A stretch of DNA of 64,000 bases, from NCBI GenBank assembly GCA_003963005.1, contig RXJW01000046.1, positions 89,798 through 153,797 on the forward strand. Reading direction: 5' to 3'. The notes under the pieces are model-generated. The model searched no databases. It saw only the letters and a list, made by a program, of their open reading frames with translations, and was not told where the DNA came from. Shown here one piece after another: positions 55,500-63,107 of the stretch (position 1 is the first letter of the stretch; the number at the start of each line of letters is the position of its first letter). The position numbers and the translations under genes were made by a program. Source of the DNA: Burkholderiales bacterium. GTDB taxonomy: Bacteria; Pseudomonadota; Gammaproteobacteria; Burkholderiales; Burkholderiaceae_C.

Positions 55500-55957
55500 C
55501 GCGCAGCTTCCAGGCGGAGGGGGGCGGCCGATGGGCCAGGGGGACGGCGGAACAGCAAGGCCTTGCGAATGCCGAAGTTGAACAGGAACACCGGCACGGC
55601 GGTCAGCAGCTTGGCGGGCACAGGCGCGATGTGCAGGCGCTGCACGAACAGCCACAGCAGCGCCTGCATCAGCAGCAGGCCCGCGATGCCGACGGCGCCG
55701 AACACCGCGAACTCCTGGGCCCGATCCTGCAGGCGGCGCACGCGGAACACGCAGCGCACGCTGCACAGGTAGGCACAGCCCAGGCCGGCCAGGAAGCCCA
55801 GGCAGGCGGCCAGCGCGAGCGGGCAGCCCAGCGCCAGGGCTGCGGCATAGGTGCCGGTGTCGACCCCCAGGGCCAGGCCACTGGCGAGCAGGTAGCCGAT
55901 GAACTCGACGCCCAACGTGCGGCGGTCGGTGGCGTCAGCGGAACTGGGAGCAGGCAT
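55496..55957 (-). CDS. GtrA-like flippase family protein
   Basis: A 153-residue inner-membrane protein with four hydrophobic segments and short loops, as in GtrA/PF04138 proteins that move or present polyprenyl-phosphate-linked sugars. [17 protein letters not shown] opens the first segment and [12 protein letters not shown] closes the last. The ATG at 55957 fits the short family N-terminus. It overlaps the membrane-protein gene upstream by 23 bases and the FAD gene downstream by 4 bases (TTGA). Confidence 0.87.
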   Translation of the reverse strand: MPAPSSADATDRRTLGVEFIGYLLASGLALGVDTGTYAAALALGCPLALAACLGFLAGLGCAYLCSVRCVFRVRRLQDRAQEFAVFGAVGIAGLLLMQALLWLFVQRLHIAPVPAKLLTAVPVFLFNFGIRKALLFRRPPGPSAAPLRLEAAR

Positions 55958-57803
55958 AGAGGTAATGATGCTGCAGATCCGCCTGCGCGCCGGGCACCGA
56001 CCAGTGCGCGATCGGGGCTCGCATGAAGGAATTGGGGCTGATGACGAAATCGAGGTCGGCGCGCTGGCAGAGCATTGACACGTCGGCTTCCTGCAAGGCG
56101 GCACAGGAGGCGTCACCCGGGGGGTGGGCGCTGGCGAGATCGCGCAGGGCTTCGCAGCGTTCGCGCCGCTGCCGCAGCGGCGCGAGCAGGCGCCAGCGGG
56201 CCCCGAAATCCTCGGCCGTGGCCTCGTTGAACAGCAGGCCCGCGCCCTGGGCCTTGGCGTAGAAGCTGGGGCGTTTCAGCAAGGGCCAGGCGGCGCTGAA
56301 GTCTGCATGCCAGTAGACCTGGGCGCCGGGCGGGATGTGGGCCTGGAAGGGATGGGGGACATGCAGGCCGGCCTCGACCGTGCGGATCCAGGCGCTGCGC
56401 CGGTCCCATTGCTGGAGCGACAGCAGCAGCGCGCCGGCGGCCAGTGCCCAGCCGGCGGCCTGCGCCGCCCGATGGCTCGGCCAGTGGCGCAGCAGGGCAG
56501 CGACCGCCAGGCCGATGGCGAGGGGCCAGGCCATGGCGACCTTGCCGGCCAGGCTGATGTCGAGGTAGGCGGTTTCGTCGGCCGGGGTCTGCCACAGCAG
56601 CCGGAAGGTCAGGGCGCCCAGCGCGAGGATGAGGCCCGCCGACACGGCCTGCGACAGGCGCCGCACCGGCCCGGACAGGGGCGTGCCGAGGCGGGTCATC
56701 AGCAGGTGCCCGCCGGCCCAGGCGGCCACGGGGAGCAGGGTGGGCGTGTGCAGCGAGGCCGCCGTGGCCATCACCGCCAGCGCCAGCGCGGCGGCCGGAC
56801 CGTTCGGGCCCGTGCGCCACAGGGCCAGCAGCACGGCCGGCAGCAGCAGCAGGGCCAGCGCATGCGCCAGCCACAGGCCGCGCCAGAGTTGCAGCTGCGT
56901 CAGCAGCACGGCGTGCAGCAGGTCCGCACCCAGGGCGGCCGTCAGCAGCAGGCCCGCCACCGCGGCGGCGATGCAGGCCGCCAGGCGCCCGAGGCCACCG
57001 CCCACGAGGCGCCAGGCGGCGAGCAGGACCGCGAAGTCGAACACGACCGACTGCCAGTCGGTCTCGTCCCAGTGGCTGAGCACGACCATGGCGTTGACCT
57101 CGTCGACCAGCGCCCACCAGGTCGGCGAGTAGCGGCGCAGCAGCGCCGCGAAGGGGGCGACGCCGGCGGCGGCCAAGGCGAGGGCCGGCAGCGCCAGCAG
57201 GGCCAGGCCAATCCAGCGCCGGTCGCGTGCGCAGGCCAGCAGCCAGCACACGGCCAGGGCCGGCAGGGCCACCAGCGGGTGCAGCGCCGCCGCCCCGCCA
57301 AGGGCGGCGACGGCCCATGCAGGCCGTGCCGCCTGCATCGCGACCAGCGCCCACAGGCTCAGCGGTTCGGCCAGCGTGCGAGCAGTCAGGAAGTTTTCGC
57401 CGAAGGACATCGCGCCGATGCCGCCGTAGATGTGCTGCATCAGCGCCAGGCTCATGAAGCCGGCCCAGCGCAGCTCGCGGTCGAGCGGGCGCAGCAGCAT
57501 CCACATCGCGACGGCCGTGGCCGCGTGCGCCGGCACGAGCACGAGCAGGCTCACCTGGGCGATGCCAGCGCGCTCGTAGAGCGGCGCCATCAGGCGCGAG
57601 TACAGCGACCAGTCCTGCTGCGAGCCATGGGCGAAAAACACGTCGCGGTGCAGGTCGCCCAGGCCCAGGTGGTGCAGCACCTGGCCGAGGTAGAGCACGC
57701 CGTCATGGCGGATGCCGGCGTAGGGATGCACGAGCATCCACGCAGCCAGGACAGCCAGGGCTCCCGGCAGCAGGTGGCGGGCGCGAGCGTCGGGGGCGGG
57801 CAT
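55935..57803 (-). CDS. Large polytopic membrane protein, GT-C-like
   Basis: A 622-residue protein with about ten to twelve membrane segments followed by a ~110-residue soluble C-terminal region (HPFQAHIPPGAQVYWHADFS onward) that should face the periplasm. Acidic residues after the first segment (YAGIRHDGVLYLGQV) recall GT-C glycosyltransferases, which use lipid-phosphate sugars. No family is certain. The ATG at 57803 is used; a TTG at 57809 is possible. It begins 22 bases after the pilin terminator, so expression may depend on read-through. It overlaps the GtrA gene by 23 bases. Confidence 0.7.
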   Translation of the reverse strand: MPAPDARARHLLPGALAVLAAWMLVHPYAGIRHDGVLYLGQVLHHLGLGDLHRDVFFAHGSQQDWSLYSRLMAPLYERAGIAQVSLLVLVPAHAATAVAMWMLLRPLDRELRWAGFMSLALMQHIYGGIGAMSFGENFLTARTLAEPLSLWALVAMQAARPAWAVAALGGAAALHPLVALPALAVCWLLACARDRRWIGLALLALPALALAAAGVAPFAALLRRYSPTWWALVDEVNAMVVLSHWDETDWQSVVFDFAVLLAAWRLVGGGLGRLAACIAAAVAGLLLTAALGADLLHAVLLTQLQLWRGLWLAHALALLLLPAVLLALWRTGPNGPAAALALAVMATAASLHTPTLLPVAAWAGGHLLMTRLGTPLSGPVRRLSQAVSAGLILALGALTFRLLWQTPADETAYLDISLAGKVAMAWPLAIGLAVAALLRHWPSHRAAQAAGWALAAGALLLSLQQWDRRSAWIRTVEAGLHVPHPFQAHIPPGAQVYWHADFSAAWPLLKRPSFYAKAQGAGLLFNEATAEDFGARWRLLAPLRQRRERCEALRDLASAHPPGDASCAALQEADVSMLCQRADLDFVISPNSFMRAPIAHWSVPGAQADLQHHYLYACSQFR

Positions 57804-57824
57804 CGGCAAAACGGTTCGCTCAGC

Positions 57825-57850
57825 AAAAAAGGCTCCCGAAGGAGCCTTTT
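57825..57850 (-). terminator. Intrinsic terminator of the pilin gene (bidirectional)
   Basis: GGCTCC / GGAGCC with TTCG on the minus strand, A/T tracts on both sides (AAAAAA left, TTTT right). It lies 22 bases after the pilin stop and 22 bases before the next gene of the cluster. Confidence 0.9.
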
Positions 57851-57871
57851 CACACCATCAGAGGATGGAGA

Positions 57872-58345
57872 TCAGGTCTTGCTGTTCTTGGTGATGGCCG
57901 ACAGCAGCGCCGGGGCAGACACGTTGGTCGTGATGGCCCAGGTCACAGCGTTCGCGCCAGCGGTCGGCGTGAACACGATGGTCTTGCCACCCAAGTCGGA
58001 ACCAACATTGGCGGCGGCAGCGAAGGTCAGCGTGATCACGCCGTTGGCGCCGGTGGCGACGGAGGCGACTTCATTGCTCGGGGCGACGGTCGTGTCAGCC
58101 GGGATGCCTTGGGCGCCGTTCGTGCACAGGGTCAGCGTGGTGCCGGTGTAGCCGTTTTCCTGGGCGCACAGGGCGATGGCGGTCTTCCAGGGGTCAACGA
58201 CGGAGATGGCGTTGCCGATCTTGGCCTTGGCGGTGTAATCCTTGTACTGCGGAATCGCGACTGCGGCCAAGATGCCGATGATGGCCACGACGATCATCAG
58301 TTCGATCAGGGTGAAGCCTTGTTGGGCACGTGCTTTCAGGTTCAT
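57872..58345 (-). CDS. pilA: Type IV major pilin
   Basis: A 157-residue prepilin. Short basic leader ending QQG, cleavage before F11, then mature [20 protein letters not shown] with the essential E5. The rest is a Thr/Ala-rich globular domain. The two cysteines (C60 and C74) lie early in the head, not near the C-terminus as in Pseudomonas pilins, so the disulfide loop is atypical. A sigma-54 promoter lies about 50 bases upstream, and a GGAG ribosome site precedes the ATG. First gene of the cluster with a PglL-like ligase, which suggests the pilin is glycosylated. Confidence 0.93.
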   Translation of the reverse strand: MNLKARAQQGFTLIELMIVVAIIGILAAVAIPQYKDYTAKAKIGNAISVVDPWKTAIALCAQENGYTGTTLTLCTNGAQGIPADTTVAPSNEVASVATGANGVITLTFAAAANVGSDLGGKTIVFTPTAGANAVTWAITTNVSAPALLSAITKNSKT

Positions 58346-58394
58346 CTCAAAACTCCAGCGAAGGGGGTTGGTGGGGGAGGACAGTCTCCGTGAA

Positions 58395-58411
58395 TGCAGG
58401 CGCCGTGCCAG
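58395..58411 (-). promoter_or_regulatory. Sigma-54 promoter of pilA
   Basis: On the minus strand CTGGCACGGCGCCTGCA matches the -24/-12 consensus YTGGCACG-N4-TTGCW with one mismatch, and the GG and GC are spaced exactly as required. The predicted start gives a ~40-base leader to the pilin ATG. This is the usual RpoN/PilR control of pilin genes. Confidence 0.8.
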
Positions 58412-58542
58412 CTTTTTGTGGGGGGCGAACCGTGGAAAAGAACACGCGGCGCCCCGGCAGATGGTCCGGCACTGACAAAAAGCGTCACTTCGGGCCGACG
58501 CATTCTGTCATCTGGCCGCGGCCAGCCAATAAACGTCAGCCG

Positions 58543-58569
58543 AAAAAAGCAAGGCGCCCGAAGGCGCCT
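58543..58569 (-). terminator. Terminator of the MBL-fold enzyme gene
   Basis: AGGCGCC / GGCGCCT with a TTCG loop on the minus strand, followed by TTGCTTTTTTC. It lies 20 bases after the enzyme stop and upstream of the pilin promoter. Confidence 0.85.
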
Positions 58570-58588
58570 GTGACGGGATGCCAGCGGC

Positions 58589-59374
58589 TCACAGCGGCAT
58601 GACCTGGCCGGCGTGCAGGGCGGAGATGCGGTGCGGGCTGCTCAGGGCCTGCACGCCCGCCATGACGGCGTCCACCTCGCCGGGCTTGATGTGCGTGATG
58701 CGCACGTCCACGCTGCCGCCGAGTTGGGCGAGTTCGCGTCCCAGGTCGGCCGGGCACAGGTGCTGGCTGACGTGGGCGACTTCGGCTTCGTCGTCGCTGA
58801 AGGCGGTTTCGATGACGAGGTGGGACAGGCGCAGGCTCGCCAGCCGCTGCCAAAGCGCCGGGTTGGGGCCGGTGTCCCCGGTGAACACCCAGTGCGCATG
58901 CCCGGCATCGGGGCCGGCATCGATCGCGAAGCCGACGGCGGGCACGGTGTGGACGGCGGGCAGGACCTCGATCTGGCGCCCGCCCAGGTTCAGGCGCTCC
59001 CCGATCTGGAAGGGGTGCAGCGACAGCACGGGGGACTCGGCGGTCGGGAGCGCGGTGAAGTCGGGCCAGATGATGCCGTTGAACACATGCTGGCGCAGCG
59101 CGGCCAGCGTCTCGGGCAGGGCATGCACCTGGATCGGCGGGCGGCCCGCCGCCACGCGCAGGCGCAGCACGGCATCAGCGAGCAGCGGGATGCCCAGCAC
59201 GTGGTCCAGGTGGGAGTGGCTGAGCAGGATGTGGTCGATGCCTGCCAGAGCGTCCAGCGGCAGGTCACCCACGCCGGTACCGGCGTCGATGAGCACATCG
59301 TCGTCCAGCAGGAAGGCGGTGGTCTTGTAGCCGGCGGCGATGGCGCCGGAGCAGCCCAGGACGCGGATGTTCAT
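58589..59374 (-). CDS. MBL-fold hydrolase, class II cyclic-nucleotide phosphodiesterase-like
   Basis: A 261-residue metallo-beta-lactamase-fold enzyme. The metal motif SHSHLDH lies at 52-58, with further ligands in FTGDTGPNP (near 165-173), LVIETAF (near 186-192) and THIKPGE (near 228-234). The N-terminus MNIRVLGCSGA and this set of motifs resemble class II 3',5'-cyclic nucleotide phosphodiesterases (CpdP/PDE1) more than beta-lactamases or RNase Z. A cAMP link to pilus genes nearby would be interesting, but substrate and role are not shown. Single-gene unit with its own terminator. Confidence 0.83.
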   Translation of the reverse strand: MNIRVLGCSGAIAAGYKTTAFLLDDDVLIDAGTGVGDLPLDALAGIDHILLSHSHLDHVLGIPLLADAVLRLRVAAGRPPIQVHALPETLAALRQHVFNGIIWPDFTALPTAESPVLSLHPFQIGERLNLGGRQIEVLPAVHTVPAVGFAIDAGPDAGHAHWVFTGDTGPNPALWQRLASLRLSHLVIETAFSDDEAEVAHVSQHLCPADLGRELAQLGGSVDVRITHIKPGEVDAVMAGVQALSSPHRISALHAGQVMPL

Positions 59375-59642
59375 GCGGTGCGTGACTTGGAGAGGGTGCC
59401 ACGCATCAGGCGGGGCGGAGCCAAGAATGTACGCACCTACCCGATCGGTCAGACGGTCGTAATACCGGCTTGGTAGCGCACCATGCGTGAGGAAATCACA
59501 CGGGGCAAAAGCGCGGATGTGTTCCCCAGGAGCGCCTGTCGACGCGGCCTCGTCGGCCCGCGGCTCACGCTCCTGCGGCCCGGGACGAGCCCCTTCGCGA
59601 GCGGCGAGCCCCGGGCGCGCCGGGGCCGGAGCACGCGCGGGG
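59375..59642. other. Intergenic region between the MBL enzyme and the FHA gene
   Basis: 268 bases with no gene. It contains the 8-bp palindrome CCGATCGG near 59440. The MBL enzyme promoter must be here, since the FHA gene ends at its right border on the same strand. Confidence 0.5.
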
Positions 59643-60296
59643 TCAGCCTTGGATGAACTGCATCTGCGTGCCGGCCAGCTCGATCAGGTCGCCGGTGCGC
59701 AGTGCAATCGATTCGCCCGTCAGCGGGATGCCGTTAACGCTGGGGCGCGACGTGCCCTCGACGTGGGCGAACACGTAGCCGGTGGGGCGCTTGGTGATGG
59801 AGGCCACCTGGACACCGGGCTTGCCCAGCGTCGTGACGACCTTGGTGAGTGCCACCTCACGGCCAGCGGCTGCACCGGTCAGCACCTTGATGGACGCCGG
59901 GCCGATGACCGTGCCATTGCCCAGCGTGCCGAAGGACGACCCCAGGCCGAGACTCGGCGCCGCGCCGGAGCCCGGCTTGAGGATCATCGTCTTTTCGTAG
60001 TCCCCGCCGTCGTTCAGCAGGAACTTGATCTTGTACTTGCCGATCTCGACGGTGTCGTTGTCGGCAAGCAACTGTTTCTTGATGGCCTTGCCGTTGATGT
60101 AGGTGCCGTTGGTGGAGTTGAGGTCTTCGATGAAGACGTCGGCTCCCACCATCTGCAGCACGGCGTGCTCACCCGACACCGCGAGGTTGTCGATGACGAT
60201 GTCGTTGTACGGCCGCCGACCCAGCGTGGTCTTGTCTTTGGTGATCTGGACTTCCTTGATCACCACGCCGTCGAGCGAAACCACCAGTTTGCCCAT
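59643..60296 (-). CDS. Double FHA-domain protein
   Basis: A 217-residue cytosolic protein. The first FHA domain (about 5-95) has the full set of phospho-threonine-binding motifs: LGRRPYNDI (25-33), SGEH (41-44) and STNGTYING (61-69). The second (about 130-215) is degenerate, with only VNGIPL and GDLIELAG recognisable. The linker contains YEKTMILKPG (100-109), a possible kinase phosphorylation site. Last gene of the terC-kinase-phosphatase-FHA unit, 36 bases after the phosphatase stop. It probably reads the kinase output. Confidence 0.88.
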   Translation of the reverse strand: MGKLVVSLDGVVIKEVQITKDKTTLGRRPYNDIVIDNLAVSGEHAVLQMVGADVFIEDLNSTNGTYINGKAIKKQLLADNDTVEIGKYKIKFLLNDGGDYEKTMILKPGSGAAPSLGLGSSFGTLGNGTVIGPASIKVLTGAAAGREVALTKVVTTLGKPGVQVASITKRPTGYVFAHVEGTSRPSVNGIPLTGESIALRTGDLIELAGTQMQFIQG

Positions 60297-60332
60297 GTAT
60301 GACCTCAAGTTCTGTTGTGCGTGCCGCGACTT

Positions 60333-61142
60333 TCAGGCAACGGAGTCTTTGCCACCACGCCGACCGAAGGGCCACCAGCCCCGTCCTTCGGTACGTTGGC
60401 GGCCCTCGGCGCGGGCCAGGATGACCGCGATGTTATCGCGGCCGCCGCTGTCATTTGCCGCATTGATCAGGACCCGGGCAGCTTCGGGCAGTGCCGGATT
60501 GTGATTGAGCAGGTTGGTGAGGCTGTCATCATCGACCATGTCGGACAGCCCGTCGGAGCACATCAGGAAGGTGTCACCGGGCTGCACTTCGTGCAGGTGC
60601 AGCTCCATCAGCACTGTGTCTTCGACGCCGACAGCCCGTGTAACGAGGTTTTTGTTGCTGGAAAACGCGGCTTCTTCCACGGTCAGCAGCCCGGCGTCGA
60701 TCTGCTCCTGGAGCAGGGAATGGTCACGGGTGAGCTGGGTCAGGCGGCCACCCCGAAGCCGGTAGGCGCGCGAATCGCCGACGTGTCCAAGCAACAGTCC
60801 CTCCGGCCGGAAGACGGCCAGCACCAGGGTTGTGCCCATGCCGGCGTAGCGGGGGTTGGTGTTGGCCGCGTTGAAGATGGCGCGGTTGGCGTTGTCCACG
60901 CAGATGTCCATCGCGCGCTTGACCTCACCGGGGCGGGCCTCGCGGCCGGCGTCCTTGAGCCAGCGGCCGAGTTCAGAGCCGACGAAGCTGGTCAGCATCT
61001 GGCTGGCGACCTCGCCGGCGTTGTAGCCGCCCATGCCGTCGGCCAGCACGGCCAGCCCCGCAGCCTCGTCCAGGGCCACCGAGTCCTCGTTGTTGTCGCG
61101 CGCCCGGCCCACGTCGGTGGCGCTGAAGAACTCCAGGATCAT
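60333..61142 (-). CDS. PP2C-type serine/threonine phosphatase (Stp family)
   Basis: A 269-residue metal-dependent phosphatase. DNNEDSVA (16-23), LADGMGGYNAGEVAS (33-47), GDSRAYRLR (about 127-135), SDGLSDMVDDD (near 198-208) and GGRDNIAVILA (near 238-248) are the PP2C metal-binding motifs. It reverses Ser/Thr phosphorylation in the cytosol. The ATG overlaps the kinase stop (ATGA at 61139-61142), so kinase and phosphatase are produced together. Confidence 0.94.
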   Translation of the reverse strand: MILEFFSATDVGRARDNNEDSVALDEAAGLAVLADGMGGYNAGEVASQMLTSFVGSELGRWLKDAGREARPGEVKRAMDICVDNANRAIFNAANTNPRYAGMGTTLVLAVFRPEGLLLGHVGDSRAYRLRGGRLTQLTRDHSLLQEQIDAGLLTVEEAAFSSNKNLVTRAVGVEDTVLMELHLHEVQPGDTFLMCSDGLSDMVDDDSLTNLLNHNPALPEAARVLINAANDSGGRDNIAVILARAEGRQRTEGRGWWPFGRRGGKDSVA

Positions 61143-62257
61143 GGGGCTTGGCGTGGGTCTGGCGGCGCAGGGCCGAGGTCGGCGGAGGCAGGATTCTGCC
61201 CTGCTTCCCCCGCGTCCAAGCGCAGTGTTTGTGCGAAGGCCGGGTCCTGCGGCGTGACGCTTTCCGCCCCGGCGGGCTCGGCCTGCAGGTCCATGACGAG
61301 CACGGCCTCCAGGTCCCGGGCCATCTGCTCGCCGTTGGGGTAGCGCAGCTCGGGGCGCTTCTCCAGTGCCACGGCCAGCACGAGGGCGAGCGACTCCGGC
61401 AGGCTGCGCCGGTACGTCCGCACGTCCGGTGCCGGCTCGGTCGCAATCAGTTGCATCAGTCGCGCCATCGATTCACTTTGATGCGGCAGCTGACCGGTCA
61501 GCAGTTGATACAGCAGCACGGCCAGGGAATAGAGATCGCTGCGCCCATCCACCGTGAGGCCCGCCAGCTGCTCCGGCGACATGAACGACGGTGTGCCCAG
61601 CACCAGCCCCGTGCGCGTGCGGCTGCCGTCACCGACGCGGGCGATGCCGAAATCCATCAGCTTGAGCTTGCCGTTGATGCGATCCAGCATGACGTTGGCG
61701 GGCTTGATGTCGCGATGGATCACGCCCCGGCTGTGGGCATAGTCGAGTGCACGGGCCAGGCGGGCACCCAGCTGCACCACCTCGCGTACCGGCAGCAGCT
61801 GCCCGGCCTTGGTGAACAGGCTCAGGTCGCGCCCGAGCACGTACTCCAGCGCCAGCCAGGCGTCGTTGCCGTCCTGGCCGGCATCGACCACCTGCAGGAT
61901 GTCCGGGTGTTCCAGCGCGCCGGCAGCCCGGGCTTCGCGCATGAAGCGCTCGCGGACGTCGACGAGGTCTTCAGCGGAGAACTCCCGGCTCAACGCCAGG
62001 CGCTTGATGGCCACCTGCCGGCCGGTCGAGCGCTGGGTGGCCTTGTAGACGATGGCCATGGCGCCGCGGCCGATCTCGACACCGATGTCGAAATCGCGGA
62101 GGCCGGACGTGGCAGTGTTCGCCAGGTCCGGCGGCGGCGCGGTGTCGCTCGCGGCGGGAGAAGCTCCCGCGGTTAGCGCCTCATCACGCTCGACCGAGCG
62201 CCCGATGAGGCGCTGCCAGAAGCTGCCCGCCTTGCCTGTTTTCCCGCCACTCGCCAT
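61139..62257 (-). CDS. Serine/threonine protein kinase (PknB-like, cytosolic)
   Basis: A 372-residue Hanks-type kinase. The glycine loop GRGAMAIVYKA (about 62-72), VAIKRL lysine, HRDIKPANVML catalytic loop, DFGIARV and GTPSFMSPEQL (activation segment) are all present. The ~50-residue N-terminus and ~60-residue C-terminus are disordered and Pro/Ala-rich. No transmembrane or PASTA segment exists, so the kinase is cytosolic and its input must be internal. The ATG at 62257 lies 10 bases after the TerC stop; an earlier frame start is possible. Coupled to PP2C downstream. Confidence 0.94.
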   Translation of the reverse strand: MASGGKTGKAGSFWQRLIGRSVERDEALTAGASPAASDTAPPPDLANTATSGLRDFDIGVEIGRGAMAIVYKATQRSTGRQVAIKRLALSREFSAEDLVDVRERFMREARAAGALEHPDILQVVDAGQDGNDAWLALEYVLGRDLSLFTKAGQLLPVREVVQLGARLARALDYAHSRGVIHRDIKPANVMLDRINGKLKLMDFGIARVGDGSRTRTGLVLGTPSFMSPEQLAGLTVDGRSDLYSLAVLLYQLLTGQLPHQSESMARLMQLIATEPAPDVRTYRRSLPESLALVLAVALEKRPELRYPNGEQMARDLEAVLVMDLQAEPAGAESVTPQDPAFAQTLRLDAGEAGQNPASADLGPAPPDPRQAP

Positions 62258-62267
62258 GCGACCGATC

Positions 62268-62963
62268 TTAGGCCGCCCGGCGCCTGCCGCGCCGCCCGAG
62301 TGCCAGGCCGACCGCGACCACGCCAACCGCGCAGACGAGGCTGACCGTGTAATCCAGGTCGTGCAGGTGAGCCTGGAACCAGTCGTGCACGACGACGTCC
62401 GTGGTGGCCATCTCGCCTGCGACGAAACCCAGCAGCGCGGCCCCCAGCGTGATGATGGCCGGGACGCGCTCCATCAGCTTGAGCAGCAGCGTGCTACCGA
62501 AGATGATCAGCGGAATCGACAGGCCCAGGCCGATGATGAGCAGGACCAGCCGCATGCTCTCGGGTGCGCTGTTGGCCGCGGCCGCCACCGCGATCACGTT
62601 GTCCAGGCTCATGACCAGGTCCGCCAGAAGAATGGTCCGGATCGCCACCCAGACGCTGCTGCTGGCGTGGACGTCGGCCTCGTCTTCACCCGCGGCCAGC
62701 AGCTGCACCCCGATCCACAGCAGGAGCGCGGCGCCGATGAGCTTGAGCCAGGGCAGCCGCAGCAGCTGCACGGCAAACAGGGTCAGCACCACCCGCAGCA
62801 CGATGGCCGCACCGCTGCCGAAGACGATGGCCTTTCGCTGCTGGTCCGCCGCCAGGTTGCGCGCCGCCAGCGCAATGACGACCGCGTTGTCGCCCGACAG
62901 CAGGATGTTGACCCAGATGATCTTCAGCAGGGCGATGAAGAAAGCGGCGTTGATCAGATCCAT
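62268..62963 (-). CDS. TerC family integral membrane protein (YjbE-like)
   Basis: A 231-residue protein with seven membrane segments. Acidic pairs in VNILLSGDNAVVIALA (near 18-33) and VMSLDNVIAVAAA (near 115-127) are the metal-site signatures of the TerC/YjbE family, which includes manganese exporters and tellurite-resistance-associated proteins. No yybP-ykoY-type leader was seen upstream. First gene of the kinase/phosphatase/FHA operon: it ends 10 bases before the kinase start. This links the transporter to Ser/Thr phospho-signalling by co-transcription only. Confidence 0.9.
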   Translation of the reverse strand: MDLINAAFFIALLKIIWVNILLSGDNAVVIALAARNLAADQQRKAIVFGSGAAIVLRVVLTLFAVQLLRLPWLKLIGAALLLWIGVQLLAAGEDEADVHASSSVWVAIRTILLADLVMSLDNVIAVAAAANSAPESMRLVLLIIGLGLSIPLIIFGSTLLLKLMERVPAIITLGAALLGFVAGEMATTDVVVHDWFQAHLHDLDYTVSLVCAVGVVAVGLALGRRGRRRAA

Positions 62964-63052
62964 GGCATGCGTGCGGGGGCTTGCCGGCAGTGTCGCGTCG
63001 ACCGCGAGCCCGTTGCCAGCGTGCAAGTACGCAGGCCGGACGCGGGCACCGC

Positions 63053-63086
63053 GAAAAGACCGAGGGCCGTTCAGCGAACGGCCCTC
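63053..63086 (-). terminator. Terminator of sucD
   Basis: A perfect 11-bp stem (GAGGGCCGTTC / GAACGGCCCTC, 3-base loop) followed on the minus strand by GGTCTTTTC. It lies 22 bases after the sucD stop and separates sucD from the terC operon. Confidence 0.88.
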
Positions 63087-63107
63087 CGGGGTTGGGTCAG
63101 TAAAGGT

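Noticed and set aside
59430..59460. CCGATCGG near 59440 as a second TetR operator
   Set aside because: Only 8 bp are palindromic and the flanks do not match the 16689-16702 site.
62964..63107. yybP-ykoY-type manganese riboswitch before the terC gene
   Set aside because: The 144 bases hold the sucD terminator and no recognisable aptamer pattern.
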